Below, in pieces: positions 33,632 through 45,003 of a stretch of DNA of 64,000 nt. Within the stretch, counting starts at the first letter, position 1; every line of letters starts with the position of its first letter. The translations under genes and the position numbers were made by a program. Below the pieces are notes generated by a model. The model was not told the origin of the DNA, did not search any database, and was given only the letters and a program-made list of their open reading frames with translations. This DNA is from Gnetum montanum. Taxonomy: Eukaryota; Streptophyta; Gnetopsida; Gnetales; Gnetaceae. The stretch spans positions 428,602 to 492,601 of the forward strand of contig MNCI01001065.1 in assembly GCA_015680685.1 (NCBI GenBank). Direction: 5' to 3'.

Positions 33632-35086
33632 TGTTGATTTATAAATTTTAGACACATCAACACCTAGAAAAACTCATTTAGGGAGACTATTGCCTAGGGT
33701 GCCTCTTGTATGGGTACAGAAACCTGGGAATAGTCTCAGCTAGAAGGGCAACATGGTGTTTAATAAAACATGATGTTCAAGATGCCAGTAAATTAAATGA
33801 TTTAATATGTAACCAAAAATAGTAGTCCAAACAACTTTAATAGGAAAATAACTATTCATTTTAAAATGTTAACAAGGGTACTGTTGCATTAATGAAATGT
33901 GGGAAGAAAAGCATGGAATAACTCACATAAAGAATAAGCAAAGTTTTTAAAAGAAACACAAGCCCTATGCAACAGAGACCATAGCTTAGTTACAAAAATT
34001 TTAAAAGTAATAGCCTGAAATGATAACTTAGCTTAGAAACGAGGACAAATTGAATGACTTCTAGTGGCTATGACTAAGCTAAGGCTACCATCACTGGTAA
34101 CATCCTACATGACTGCTTGTCATCCACCACCACGCACTCTACATGCCTATCAACATACAATGCTAATCTCACCACTTGCCATCCACCACCTACTATAGTA
34201 CTAGAGGGAGACAAAGATCTTCGGCCACCCCTTATCATCACACTACCTATTGCTAACCACACCTGCTACTAACACAACCACTACCGCTACAGCCACTAGG
34301 AGCTATTGTGGATGCTGCTGTCACTAACATCATCCGTAGTTGTCATACATGCCTACTATCTTCCACTGATTAGTCCCTTCCTAACCACTGGCTACGACTC
34401 CCACCACATGCCTGCACTATCTACTAGTTGACTACTACTGTCGCTATTGACCAAATAGTTGACACACCCCTATAATGTCACCACGCACTATTGAGAAAGA
34501 GAGAGAGAAAGAGAGAGAGAATGCTTGTTGACTCACAAATGTGCTCCACCTAGCCAATCTTTGTCCCCCTTCCAAAGAGAGATCCTCTCCCTTTTATAGG
34601 CCTCTCCCCATCACCCTTGAATGCCCACATCCACCACTAATGTCAGTTACATCCACCACCATTGGTTACATCCACCTCTTTCACTATTGCATTTGTAACA
34701 TTCACCATTTGCCTAGGTCAATTACACCATGTCATCCATGTTCTTCATCATGTTCGTAGCTACAATGTAACCACTCACGTCCGCCACCACTAGGCATAAT
34801 TATCTACCACCACCAAGCGTAATGTCCACTTCCACACATTTCTGGGTGAGCATACTTTGCATTTGATTTTTGACAAACAAGGTCATTAACTACATCTCTA
34901 GATATCCATTTCCCTCTATAAATTCTTTAGGCAAACTGGCTTCTTGCATTCTAGTGTTTGGTCTCAAGATTTGAAAGTTCTTACCGTTTAAAGACAAGGA
35001 CCTTAATGATAATTCAATCTTTACCCTAGTAATTAGACTAATAAGTCATGGCCTCATGCCTAGCATGGATGATGTTGGCATCAACA
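33632..35086 (-). repeat. GypsyC 3' LTR (1455 bp)
   Basis: Aligns with 40290-42410, for example 'AAGACAAGGACCTTAATG' and 'CATTTCTGGGTGAGCATACT' in both. Minus-strand TATA box TATAAAA at 34598-34592. A GA-rich microsatellite is at 34496-34520. Confidence 0.9.
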
Positions 35087-36479
35087 CTTGGACTTCAAAC
35101 TAGAAATTACATGCAAGTGCAGGGAATAGCAAAACGATAGAAATTTCAAAAAGACATGTAAAAGATAGAGGATCAAAAAGATCACAAAATAGAGAAAACT
35201 TGAAATTTGAAAGCAAATTATACTAATCTAAACATGATTAAAATAACCATATAATCAAGAGAGAACTAAACATGGGCCACCCTTGCCACATCATCTTATT
35301 TAATTAAGCTCAAAACATATACTCTTTATAAATCATAACCTTTACTACATAGATACACATAGATATAATTAAAGAATATAATTAAGATCTCATTCCCAAT
35401 CTTTTCATAAGGTAAAAGTAAAAAGTATGTGGACTACTTTGAGCATGAGACTTACACTAAACTTAATGAAGAAGAACAGCTTATCTTAGATCATGGCTAG
35501 CCACAACTTTTAGAATTTTCCTTGGGACTATTTTTTTTTCACATTTAGAAAGGGAATGGGTAAAATGGGATTATTTTCTTTTCTCTTTTTTTTTCTTTAA
35601 ATCTTAGGGAAATAGGTTCAAAAGGGGAATGGAGGCTAGGGTGAGGATTGTTTCCAAGACCCATCACACTCAAGAACTTATTACACTGCCAATGAACATG
35701 GTCCTCATTCCATTTCTTTTGTCTCTCTTTTTTTCTTGAGGAAACTTTGCTCATGGTGTACTTCATTCTTAAGGTAGGAATTCCAACACAAGTTTGGCCG
35801 ATTAGGTGCACTGCCAAAAAACATAATCCTTTCGAAACTTTGTCCATGATCCAGTTCAACCCTTGTGCATGTGCCTTTTAATTACAATCTAGATGGCATC
35901 ATAGTAGGTCTCTTAGGTGGCTAAGGGTTCTCAAGTGGAGATGAACACACTTCATGCTATTATTCATAGAATAGCCATGGATCATCACACTTGAGGGCTG
36001 GGGCTTATGAGAGGGAAAACGACATTTTTCAAGGTCACCTAGTGATTTTGGATAACCATTCTCCAACTTCACATATCCTACACTCACATGATCATGATGA
36101 TTACATGATAAGCTAGTATAAATCCCATCCTTCATAATCCAGCATAACTAATAAAACTAAAACCTTGAGATAGACTAGGAAAAATCATAGCATTATTGAA
36201 ATGTATCATATAAAAGAGATTTTATATAATAGTAATAGGATATATCATATAAAGCATTATACTTGCATTATTTTCCAATGGTGTTATGATGACCCAATGC
36301 CTAGTAACTCAAATTACCATAATGATTACTAAAATCATATAAAAAGCACAAATCAAACCAAAGCCATTATGCTAAAAAAGAAATGATGGAAATGCAAAGA
36401 AAAAGTGCAAATGCAACTATATACAAATGAAATGCATGGTAGAGGGGAAGAAAACATGCAACTAAGGATCTAGTAGATG
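35087..36479 (-). other. GypsyC 3' untranslated region
   Basis: Between the integrase end and the 3' LTR. Short open frames at 35545-35859 and 35899-36135 show no family features. No polypurine tract is evident next to the LTR (minus strand reads TTTGAAGTCCAAG). Confidence 0.5.
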
Positions 36480-36960
36480 TCCACGTGGGGCACCTGAGTA
36501 GAAATGCTTTAAAATTTCTATGTAACTTATATCATTGCAAATTAACAATTTTGTAAATATTGGGGCTAATGACATCTATAACTTGGAATGGACCTAACCA
36601 CATAGGAGAAAACCTACTTTAAGGACCTATTTGATTAGACACTTTATCTCTTTTTAGGACTAGATCTCCTATTTTAAAGACTTTACTTACATATTTCTTG
36701 TCAAACCATCTTTTAACGATTTCTAATGATTGAGATTACAAAAATCAATACATAATCGTAATTCACCTATTTGTTTTCTATCAAGCACTAAACTTGATGT
36801 CCAACCTGAATGTTTCATAAGATGAATAATTTTTTATTCTCAAAGTTCATCAAGCTCTTCTTTCATCCAAGTTTCAATCTTAGGTTTAACAGGTCTAACT
36901 TTTTGTAAGTCATTGAATACAACTTCTCTAGTTGCTATTTTAGGATAGATCTTATTTGAA
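36480..36960 (-). pseudogene. GypsyC RT N-terminus fused to integrase C-terminus
   Basis: The first part reads 'IIHLMKHSGWTSSLVLDRK' and 'GELRLCIDF.NLN', the Ty3/gypsy RT block '(I/V)R.S.W.SP.V.V.KK(N/D)G..R.C(V/I)D(F/Y)R.LN'. Within about 15 bases it passes into 'KRWFDKKYVSKVFKIGDLVL', the start of the integrase C-terminal domain ('F..GD(L/W)V(L/W)'), then 'WLGPFQVIDVISPNIYKIVN'. Roughly 1.5-2 kb of RT, RNase H and integrase core must be missing, judging from usual family lengths. Confidence 0.85.
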
Positions 36961-37299
36961 AAATATGATGTCCTCTTATATAACTTCTACATTAATTTGA
37001 GAAACTTTAAAACATTAATCACTAAATTTACCCTTGGACAATAAAAATTCATAAATATAATCCTCATCATCAAACTTGAAAAGAAAAGATATTATCTAGA
37101 ATATGAGTTAACCTTTTCAATAATTCTTTCCAAATCCCAAGAATTGTGTCTAAAAGGGACATCTAAAGTGGCCATTTGAACTAATGCATCAGGAACATAA
37201 TTTTCTTTTCTAGGGACATCTTCAATGGATATGTCATCAAAATTTGGCACACCTTCTAATGTTTTAATGGTTAGGATCTCATTTATATGCTGGTCCTCT

Positions 37300-38205
37300 C
37301 CTAATGGGGGTGAGTCATCCAAAATAAATTTTTTTATCATGTTGATGATAAGGCAAGGTATCCTCATCGATTTCCTCACATTCACTAGAAGTGAAAGGAT
37401 TTATTTCTGAACTTTCACTCTCATGGTCATTTACAACATGTCCGCCAAGGCTAGCTTCAATAACTCCAATATAAAGATTAGTATTTTGATCTTCCAAAGA
37501 TTGATTTTGTTGATCAAAAGTTATTACCAATTGCTTATAGACAGGCTCTCTTGGTATGATGACCATATATTTGGATTTTCCTTTAATAGGAATTAATAAT
37601 TCTAAGAAGTCTAACCTAAAGAAGCTCCCAAACTTGGCTCCAAAAGTCCTAGATAAAAGCACACCACAAGTGGATGACATACCAACTACTAAAATATTTG
37701 TATAGCATGTAAAAGTAGGGTATTGTTTAAGTTGTACTTTTACTCCCTTTAATGATCCTACCATAGGTACATTGGATCCATTAAATTGTATCATGCTTCT
37801 TAGTTATGGTAGCATCCATGCTCCTAATGTTTTATATACCTCAAGTGACATGACACTAATGGTTACTCCAGAATTCATTAAAAAATTATGAACATTCTTT
37901 TCTAGAATAATCAAAGTTGTCAGGAAAGGGGATTGTTCTTTCTTGTTTAACATGGAATTGCTTACGTTTTGTATTAATAATGCATTCAGAATTTCTACAA
38001 AATGAACTTGCCTTTGGGTCATTGGAAATTTTTCTTTATTGGTTTCAAATATATGAGCTATCTTTTGAATCACATCTTTCATTTCATTAAAATGTAGGTG
38101 GTCATACATTGAAATGTTGGCTTTAATGTTTTTCAAATCCTTAACTAGATCATAAGTCTTATGTTCATCCTTGGCTTCTTGTTGAGATGGGGCTCTTCTA
38201 GGCAT
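37300..38205 (-). pseudogene. GypsyC protease region
   Basis: 'FLMNSGVTISVMSLEVYKTL' at 37893-37830 is the active-site block '(L)(D)SGA..(S)(V/I)(M/L)...V...L' with catalytic Asp changed to Asn (GAT to AAT). Open stretches 38205-37804 and 37794-37315 flank it. The second carries an acidic linker ('SECEEIDEDTLPYHQH') toward RT. Confidence 0.72.
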
Positions 38206-38399
38206 GGAAGGGGAGTTCAGTCATTATGGGGCATTTGCTTGGGATGGCTTAGTTTGGTTGTTTGTGTTGTTTTGACTAGGAACTCTTCTATTTGGGGAAG
38301 TATAAGGATTATTCCTAGTTTGTTATTGTGTGGTGTTCATAATTTCACTAAGTCTACAATAGCGAGTGTTATGTGGGGTTGGGATCACTTACCATGACT

Positions 38400-39540
38400 T
38401 GCTCAAATGAAGAAACTTCCTCATTTTCTATTTTATGAGGTATGTTCAAGACCATAATTGGGATTTTCCTATTTTGTTGACTTTGGGCATTTTCATATTA
38501 GAATGCTAATAATTAAGGACAAGTTTTGTTAGAATGTTGCTTAGTGTTATGAAGATGACAATAATCATCATTTTTTAATGTACTTGGCTTTTCAGATTGT
38601 ATAGGAACCTTGTTATTTTGCTTTAGTTCAACTACTTCATTGAAAAGCTTTTGAAATAAAGTTAATATCTAGGTCACTTGATTTTGAGTTTGAGTTGTAG
38701 ATCCAATAGGATTGGATATCCCATTTAGATTTATAATGGATTGGATTAAGGCTTTCGATTGGTCATCATTCGAACTAATATTAGATGGTAAAAATGAAGA
38801 AGACATTGAACTTTGAAAATAGTTGTTTGAAGGTTGAGTCAGTTGAAGGGGGGAAGGAGCTCAAAACATAGTATTGGTCATTGGAAAAGTTGGTAAAGGT
38901 AGAGGACTAGATTGCATAGGGTTTCTAACACTCATAATGTCAAATTAGGTTTGAATGTTATTCATGAGGGTAATTTGTTTTAACTCAATAACTATAGCCA
39001 TTGTTCCTTGTATTTCTGTTATGTTGGAATCAAATTTAATTACATAGGCAAAGAATGGGTCAATGGTGGACAAGTAAAAATTAAGGCTGACACCAAGTTG
39101 TGGATGCATCTCACTTGGCACATAAGTAAGTTAAAGAAGGAATCTTAAGTTGTAGTCACAAACATTTTTCCTAGGTATTCTCCTTAAGCTTGTGAAATTG
39201 CTTAATGCTATGGTAGGGCTAGTGAACCTATCGAACTGAAGTAGGAACTTATTTTTAAATTCTTGTCATGAGTCGATAGAGGTAATTGGGAGCATCAAAA
39301 ACCATTGGGTGGCTTTGCTCTTGAAAGTTATCACAAATACCCTACATGCTATGTCATTTTGAACAACGTTATGGATGCCTAATAAGGTTTCAAAACATTG
39401 TATATGTTGTTGGGCATCATTAGTAGGGGTTGTGGAATCGAAGAATAAATTTATATTTTGGAGTGATTTTGGAATATCATGATAGTTGGTGAAGTTAAAG
39501 GAGTTGCTCACCAAGGGAACCAGGGGCTAATTGGCTACCA
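38400..39540 (-). pseudogene. GypsyC gag
   Basis: The open stretch 39514-39266 and its continuation give 'FDSTTPTNDAQQHIQCFETL', 'AIQWF'-like 'SKATQWFLMLPITSIDSW', then 'FKNKFLLQFDR', matching the retrotransposon gag signature 'A..W(F/Y)..L...I..W..F...F...F'. The C-terminal part has no clean zinc knuckle. Confidence 0.75.
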
Positions 39541-40289
39541 TCCTAGTTCAAGTTCTTCTAGGGACAGAACTTGAAAATTGCGAAGTTCGTTGTTTTCGTA
39601 AAATGATGGGTAGTTGGTTGATTAGGGGCATGAGTAGAAGCTCTTTGTTGATATGTTTTATAGGAAGATTTGCTCATAAAATGAAAAATAATAGGAAATG
39701 TAAAATGTTAATAAATTATAAAAATTAAAGAAAATAGAAAAATATTTAAATGCTATATTTTTTTAATTTATTTTTAAAAGAAAAACTGAAATTGCAAATA
39801 AAATAGAAAATGTAGAATTTTAGCAAAGTAAATTAAAAGAAAAATGATGTAAATCACCTCACCAAAGTTGGAGTTGAGGTAAGGACCGCTAGAGTATAAA
39901 TTTGGAAATTTTAAAAAATAAAACTAAAATAGAATGATAAAATTGAAAATAGACGATTGTTAACTAGAACTGGTATCAGAAATGGGCCACTAAAGGTTTT
40001 AGGTAACTTGACTAAAAATTGAAATAGGAAAATAAACTAAATGTTTGAAACAAGAAAACAGGAACTAAAAATGGATGAATGTTAACAAGAACAAGCAATA
40101 AAAATTTTTAGAGACTGGAACAAGAATTTTTAGAATCTATAAATTGGTAACTAAGAATAGAAATAGAAATGAAAACAAAATAGCAAAAACAGAAATAGAT
40201 AGTGTAAATCAACGAGAAAGAATAAAAAATAATAATATTTAAAGAGAAAATAGTGGTTAGAAAACACCCTTCTTTTACCACCAAAAAGG
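39541..40289 (-). other. GypsyC leader, A-rich
   Basis: Non-coding region between gag and the 5' LTR, strongly A-rich on the plus strand. No standard primer-binding site next to the LTR; the minus strand there reads CCTTTTTGGTGGTAAAAG. Confidence 0.5.
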
Positions 40290-42410
40290 TGTTGATGCAT
40301 AAATTTTGGATACATCAACACCCAGAAAAACTCGTTTAAGGATACTATTGCTTAGGGCACCTCTTGTATGGGTACGAAAACTTGAGAATAGTCTCAGTTG
40401 AAAGGGCAATGTGGTGTTTAATAAAACATAACGTTCAATATGCCAATAAATGAAATGATTTTAATATGTAACTGAAAATAGCAGTCCAAACAACTTTAAT
40501 ACGAAAATAAATGTTCATTTTAAAATGTTAACAAGGGCACTCTTGCATTAATGAAATGGGGGAAGAAAAGCATGGAATAACTCACACAAAGAACAAGCAA
40601 AGTCCAGACAACTTTAATAAGGAAATAAATGTTCATTTTAAAATGTTAACAAGGGCACTCTTGCATTAATGAAATGGGGGAAGAAAAGCATGGAATAACT
40701 CACACAAAAAACAAGCAAAGTTTTTAAAAGAAATACAAGCCCTATGCAACAAAAACCACAATTCAGTTACAAAAATTTTAAAAGTAACAGAATGAAACGA
40801 TAACTTAGCTTAAAAACAAGCACAGACCAAACGACTTTTGGTGGCTCTAGTTGAGCTAAGGCTGCCACCATTGATTGTAGATGCACATCGTAGATGCACA
40901 TCGCCACTATTGTTGACTAACAGTTGACCATTAACCGTTATTGTTCACACTGCGCACTACCACACAGGCCCTCAGTTATGACATTGCTATTGCCAGCCCT
41001 GCTAATGCACCTACCACCACTGTTGCCTCCGCCACTCCCTATTGCAAACACATGCAACTATTGTTGCTAATTGTTGCCACTGCTAGTAGAAAACCCTTGA
41101 CCACTACAAGAACACACTACCTCACTACAAGAACACACTACCTCACTGCTTGCTAACACACGCGCATGCTACAAAGATTGGGAGCTATCATGAATGCTAC
41201 CACCTACAACACCTCCACATGCTCTATCTTTGCCGTCATTGGCATTTGCTATGTCTACCACTTGTCGTTGTTTGCACCTGCCGTCTAACGTTGCATGCTA
41301 ACTACTCCCAGCATGTTGCTCATTGTTACTAATGTCACCGTGTTGACCCCTGTTGACTGCTACCATTGACCATGGTTTCAACGTTGCACACCACTCTAGA
41401 AAGAGGAAGACCTCCTAACTCCAATTCCCGCTAACCACCACATGCACACTACTACCCATCGACCTATGCACAACTACCGTGGGTAAGATCTTGTACGATC
41501 GCCTACTGTCCACTACCACGTGCTCTGCTTGCCAATGCATGATGTTGACTCTCGTCGCTTACTGTCTACCACCTATCGTGGAAGATAAAGATCTCCTGCC
41601 ACCCTTTATCATTGCGCTGCTTATTGCTGGCCATTCTTGTCGACATCACCACTACCGCTATAGCCACTAGAAGAGAAGCTATCGTAGATGCTGCCAGCAT
41701 TGACGTCATCCTCTGTAGTTGTCATACATGGTTGCTATCTTCCACCAGTTGGTCCCCCTTGATCGCGAGCTGTAGCTCCCATCACATGCCTACACTGTCT
41801 ACCGGTTGACTGCTGCCGCCCGCTGCTAACCAAATAGTTGATGCGCCCCTGCAATGTTACCATGCACCACCAAGAGAGAGGGAGGGAGAGAGAGCATGCC
41901 CATCGACTCACAGAGGCTCTCCACCTCGCTGATCTATATGCCCTTTCTAGAGAGAGACCCTTTCCCTTTCCCTTTTATAGGCCACTCCTGTCCCCCTTGA
42001 ATGCCCACATCTGCCACTAACCTTGGTTACGTCCACCATCATCAATTACGTCCACCTCTACCACTACTGCATTTGTAATCGCTCACCTCTGCCACCACCA
42101 AGCGTAATGTTTGTCATCAATCAGCGTAACATCCACTTAGACACATTTCTGGGTGAGCATACTTTGCATTTGATTTTTAACAAATAGAGACATTATTCTC
42201 ATGAACCCTAACAACTCCATCCTGGATATCTCTTTTCCTCTATAAACTCTTTAGGCAGATTGGTTTCTTGCATTCCAATATTTGGTCTCAAGATTTGAAG
42301 GTTCTTACCATTTAAAGACAAGGACCTTAATGCTAATCCAATCTTTACCCTAGTAATTACACTAATAAATCATAGCTCCGTGCCTAACATGGGCAATGTT
42401 GGCTTCAACA
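40290..42410 (-). repeat. GypsyC 5' LTR (2121 bp)
   Basis: Homologous to 33632-35086 but about 670 bp longer, partly from a 118-bp tandem duplication (40483-40719) and extra sequence around 40870-41500. Minus-strand TATA box TATAAAA at 41979-41973. A GA-rich microsatellite at 41870-41893. Confidence 0.88.
40483..40719. repeat. 118-bp tandem duplication inside the GypsyC 5' LTR
   Basis: Units 40483-40600 and 40601-40719 share 'AACAAGGGCACTCTTGCATT' and 'GGAATAACTCACACAAA'. The other LTR has a single unit. Confidence 0.9.
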
Positions 42411-42474
42411 GTTATAAGTTCAAATGATGTAACATGGGCAATGTTGGCTTCAACAGTTATAAGTTCAAATGATG
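42386..42474. repeat. 44-bp tandem duplication across the LTR end and its flank
   Basis: 'AACATGGGCAATGTTGGCTT' plus the following 24 bases occurs at 42386 and again at 42431, perfectly. Each unit contains the LTR terminus TTCAACA and about 19 bases of flank. Confidence 0.9.
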
Positions 42475-43142
42475 CTGTTGCTGCTCTGCATGCAATGCTG
42501 CTAAAATCAACATCGACCTGTGTTTTGGATGGTCAATTTTCAGCATTCCATCTTCACAGCCTATGAAATCGCCAGACATTGTGCGTGACCACAACATCGT
42601 AACTTCAAAAATCATCCCAAAATGTTTCAATTACTCTACTACTTCCAGATGCACCACTTCTGATTTCGAAATCTCATCTTATAGTTACTGCACATGGTAT
42701 TTTGCTTTTAATCATTTCCAAACTCTAAATTTGAAAAACCGACCTCGAATCCATGTTAAGGATACGAGCACATTTGCAGTGTTTTCAGGCTTTACGTGCA
42801 GAACTTTTGCTGCCGTTTGCAGGCTATTTTCTTTTTATTCCGACAAATAAATCAGTGGGTTCAAATTTTTGTGTCTGAGAAAAGGCAACGCCAAGAGAGC
42901 ATATAGAGCAGATTCGACTGCAAAAGTTCTCCATTGGAGCAGAGGTCCGGAACCCTCTTAACTGTAGACCTTCACCGTGCCGTCCGCCATCTTTCAGTTG
43001 AACTTTACAGGAAGAATGCCCATTTTCTCATGGAGCTCATCCTGATTGTAACTTTTCTCTGGCACTCATCAATTTGTTTTAATTTCATTTTACTTTGATT
43101 CTCTATATTCGTTTTCTTCCTGATGAAATTGGGTTCATTTGC
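42475..43142 (+). other. Region upstream of the NO VEIN-like block; no assigned exon
   Basis: Slightly richer in G+C than the flanking repeats. An open stretch at 42563-42850 shows no family features. A pyrimidine-rich tract with TTTGCAG at 43137-43143 looks like the splice acceptor of the first recognisable exon. Confidence 0.45.
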
Positions 43143-43371
43143 AGAAATAAATAAATCCCAGAACCCTGGGGATAATGAATACCCAGCAGGGTTTGTTCCA
43201 TCTCTGGAGCTGGTGATGACCAGCAAAGACATAGCTGGTACTGGAGCCTCTGCAACTCTGCTCGTATTTAACAATGAGAATGGCTTCTCACCCGCAAACA
43301 TCGAATCCCTCTGCAGTGTTGGTCGTTCCACCAAGAAAAACAACAGATACAAGGGTTACATTGGTGAAAAA
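43143..43371 (+). pseudogene. NO VEIN-like block 1: HATPase N-box and G1 region
   Basis: The frame reads 'NPGDNEYPAGFVPSLELVMT', then 'ATLLVFNNENGFSPANIESL' and 'VGRSTKKNNRYKGYIGEK'. This matches the HATPase Bergerat fold of NO VEIN proteins, where 'QNA.DN.Y' is the N-box and 'FNNE.GFS..NI.S(I/L)' the G1 box. The donor site reads AAAAAGTTATG; the expected exon end would need one more G, so a one-base loss at the junction is likely. Confidence 0.85.
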
Positions 43372-43551
43372 GTTATGATTAAATACTAAACAGCAATATA
43401 TAATTACATATCTTGTCTGATCGAATAGAGACCTGTTTTTTTCTTTCTTTTTTAAATTTAATACTTTAGTTCAAAACATCATTAAGAAAATTACATCATT
43501 CTTTTTAAGACCTGTTATATTTTTATGCATTTAGGATTTCTGCTTCTGCAG

Positions 43552-43713
43552 GTATTGGCTTTAAGAGCGTGTTCTTGGTATCCAAACAGCCATTTGTATT
43601 CAACAGTGGCTACAGTATCAGGTTCAACGAGAGACCTTACTGGGCATTGATATTGGGTACATTGTTCCGGAATGGGTTGCAGGAAAACCCACATTGCAGG
43701 AGATTCATGGTTT
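43552..43713 (+). pseudogene. NO VEIN-like block 2: G2 region
   Basis: After the acceptor TTCTGCTTCTGCAG the frame gives 'GFKSVFLVSKQPFVFNSGYS' and 'IRFNER', the G2 segment of the ATPase. After a frame change at about 43640 another frame gives 'DIGYIVPEWVAGKPTLQEI', the usual continuation. The block therefore carries a frameshift or small deletion. Confidence 0.85.
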
Positions 43714-43751
43714 TGTAAAACTAACTACAACCCATGGTTTGATGGTTTCTT

Positions 43752-44815
43752 GTTTTGTCCATGACACTTTTATATAAAGGGCTTAAGGCCCTTGTTTATA
43801 ACAAGCAAGTCAGAAAACAAAGAAGCAAGGAAGTCATAAAGGCTAGTGAGAGAAGTGTGGGTTAACTGTCATTGTGAGTTACAACTAATCCTATCTTGTG
43901 AGACTATTCTAAATCCTAACAGTTTGTATAACACATTGTATGTGCATATTATTTTTATCATATCCATGGTTTATGAGGCACTTTGTATAAGCATACTTTT
44001 TGTATCCATACTTTGGTAAATCTAACAATAGCTCCCATGATTTCATAGCTCTTTGTATTGTTCATGACACTTCTAGGCTTAAAGGCCCTTGTTTGTAACA
44101 AGCAAGTTAGAAAGCAAAGAAGCAAGGAAGCCATAAGAGGTAGTGAGAGAAATGTGAGTTGAGTGTGATTGTGAGCTAGAAGCAATTTGTGGGTGAGGAT
44201 TTTCCTCTTATAATTGTTCCTTCAATTTTGTAGAAGAATTCAAGCTTCTTCTTTGCTTGTGGATGTAGGCTATAAGCTAAACCATGTAAGTCTTGGCATC
44301 TTGCTTCATTTTTTATTACGTGATGTTTATAATCTCTAAAATGATTTTCTAATCCTGTCTTGTAGCATTGTACTAAAATTAACAAGTGGTATCCCACATG
44401 ATAGGATTAGCATTTTAGAGATTAGAAACATTAACATAATAGAAAATGATGCAAGAGACCAAAACTTATGTGGTTCAACTTATAGTTTACATCCACATGC
44501 AAAGAAGTTTGAATTCTTCTACAAAATAGAGAGACAATTTCAAGAGGAAAATCTTTACCCTTATGGCTCACAACCACATTCAACTCACACTTTTCTCACT
44601 AACCTTTATAATTTTCTTACTTGCTTTTTAACTTTTTAACTTGTCCTTATTAACAAGGGCCTTAAACCCCTTAGTGTCACGGACAATACAAAGAGCCATG
44701 AAACAATGTGGCTGTTGTTGGATTTACCAAATTATATAGATACAAACAGTATGATTATAGAAGGTGCATCATAAACCATGGATAAAAACATGCAATGTGT
44801 CACACAAACCATGGA
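43752..44815. repeat. Foldback of copia-LTR-like repeats
   Basis: Left arm 43921-44362 (plus) and right arm 44402-44812 (inverted) can be aligned over about 410 bases with moderate divergence. The loop is about 40 bases and contains TGGTATC, the start of the tRNA-iMet primer site. A third, partial direct copy is at 43752-43890. The arms carry 'CTTGTGGATGTAGGC..AAG..AAACCATGTAAGTC', typical of plant copia LTR R/U5 regions. Likely two LTR-type units in opposite orientation inserted in the NO VEIN-like locus. Confidence 0.7.
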
Positions 44816-45003
44816 GGCAAACAAAAGGACACCAAAGTCAAGACATATCTAACATGTTTCCTTGCAGATCATTTTTGAATTTTCTTAGAGACGAGAACAG
44901 TTCCGTTATTCAAATACTATGCATGGACATGTTCTGTGGATCTGCTCTCAGCTTCTTCTTCAACCATTAAAATCTATTTATCTTCAGCTGCCAAGACTGC
45001 GAC

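Larger units (their letters stand above)
33632..42410 (-). mobile_element. GypsyC: internally deleted Ty3/gypsy retrotransposon
   Basis: LTRs at 33632-35086 and 40290-42410 both begin TGTTGAT; they end ATCAACA and TTCAACA. Minus-strand order: gag at 39514-39000, protease near 38205-37804, RT N-terminus near 36960-36735, integrase C-terminus near 36722-36480. RT motifs after the first block, all of RNase H and the integrase core are missing. Target duplication is unclear (actat before the left LTR, gttat after the right). The family is different from GypsyA and GypsyB. Confidence 0.85.

Noticed and set aside
39969-39990. TGGTATCAGA on the plus strand, like a tRNA-iMet primer-binding site
   Set aside because: GypsyC is on the minus strand and this lies about 300 bases inside its leader, in the wrong orientation and not next to an LTR.
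40941-42020. Several short plus-strand frames rich in Thr, His, Cys and Leu
   Set aside because: They lie inside the GypsyC LTR, in a repetitive ACC/CAC-rich region, and do not recur as frames in the other LTR.
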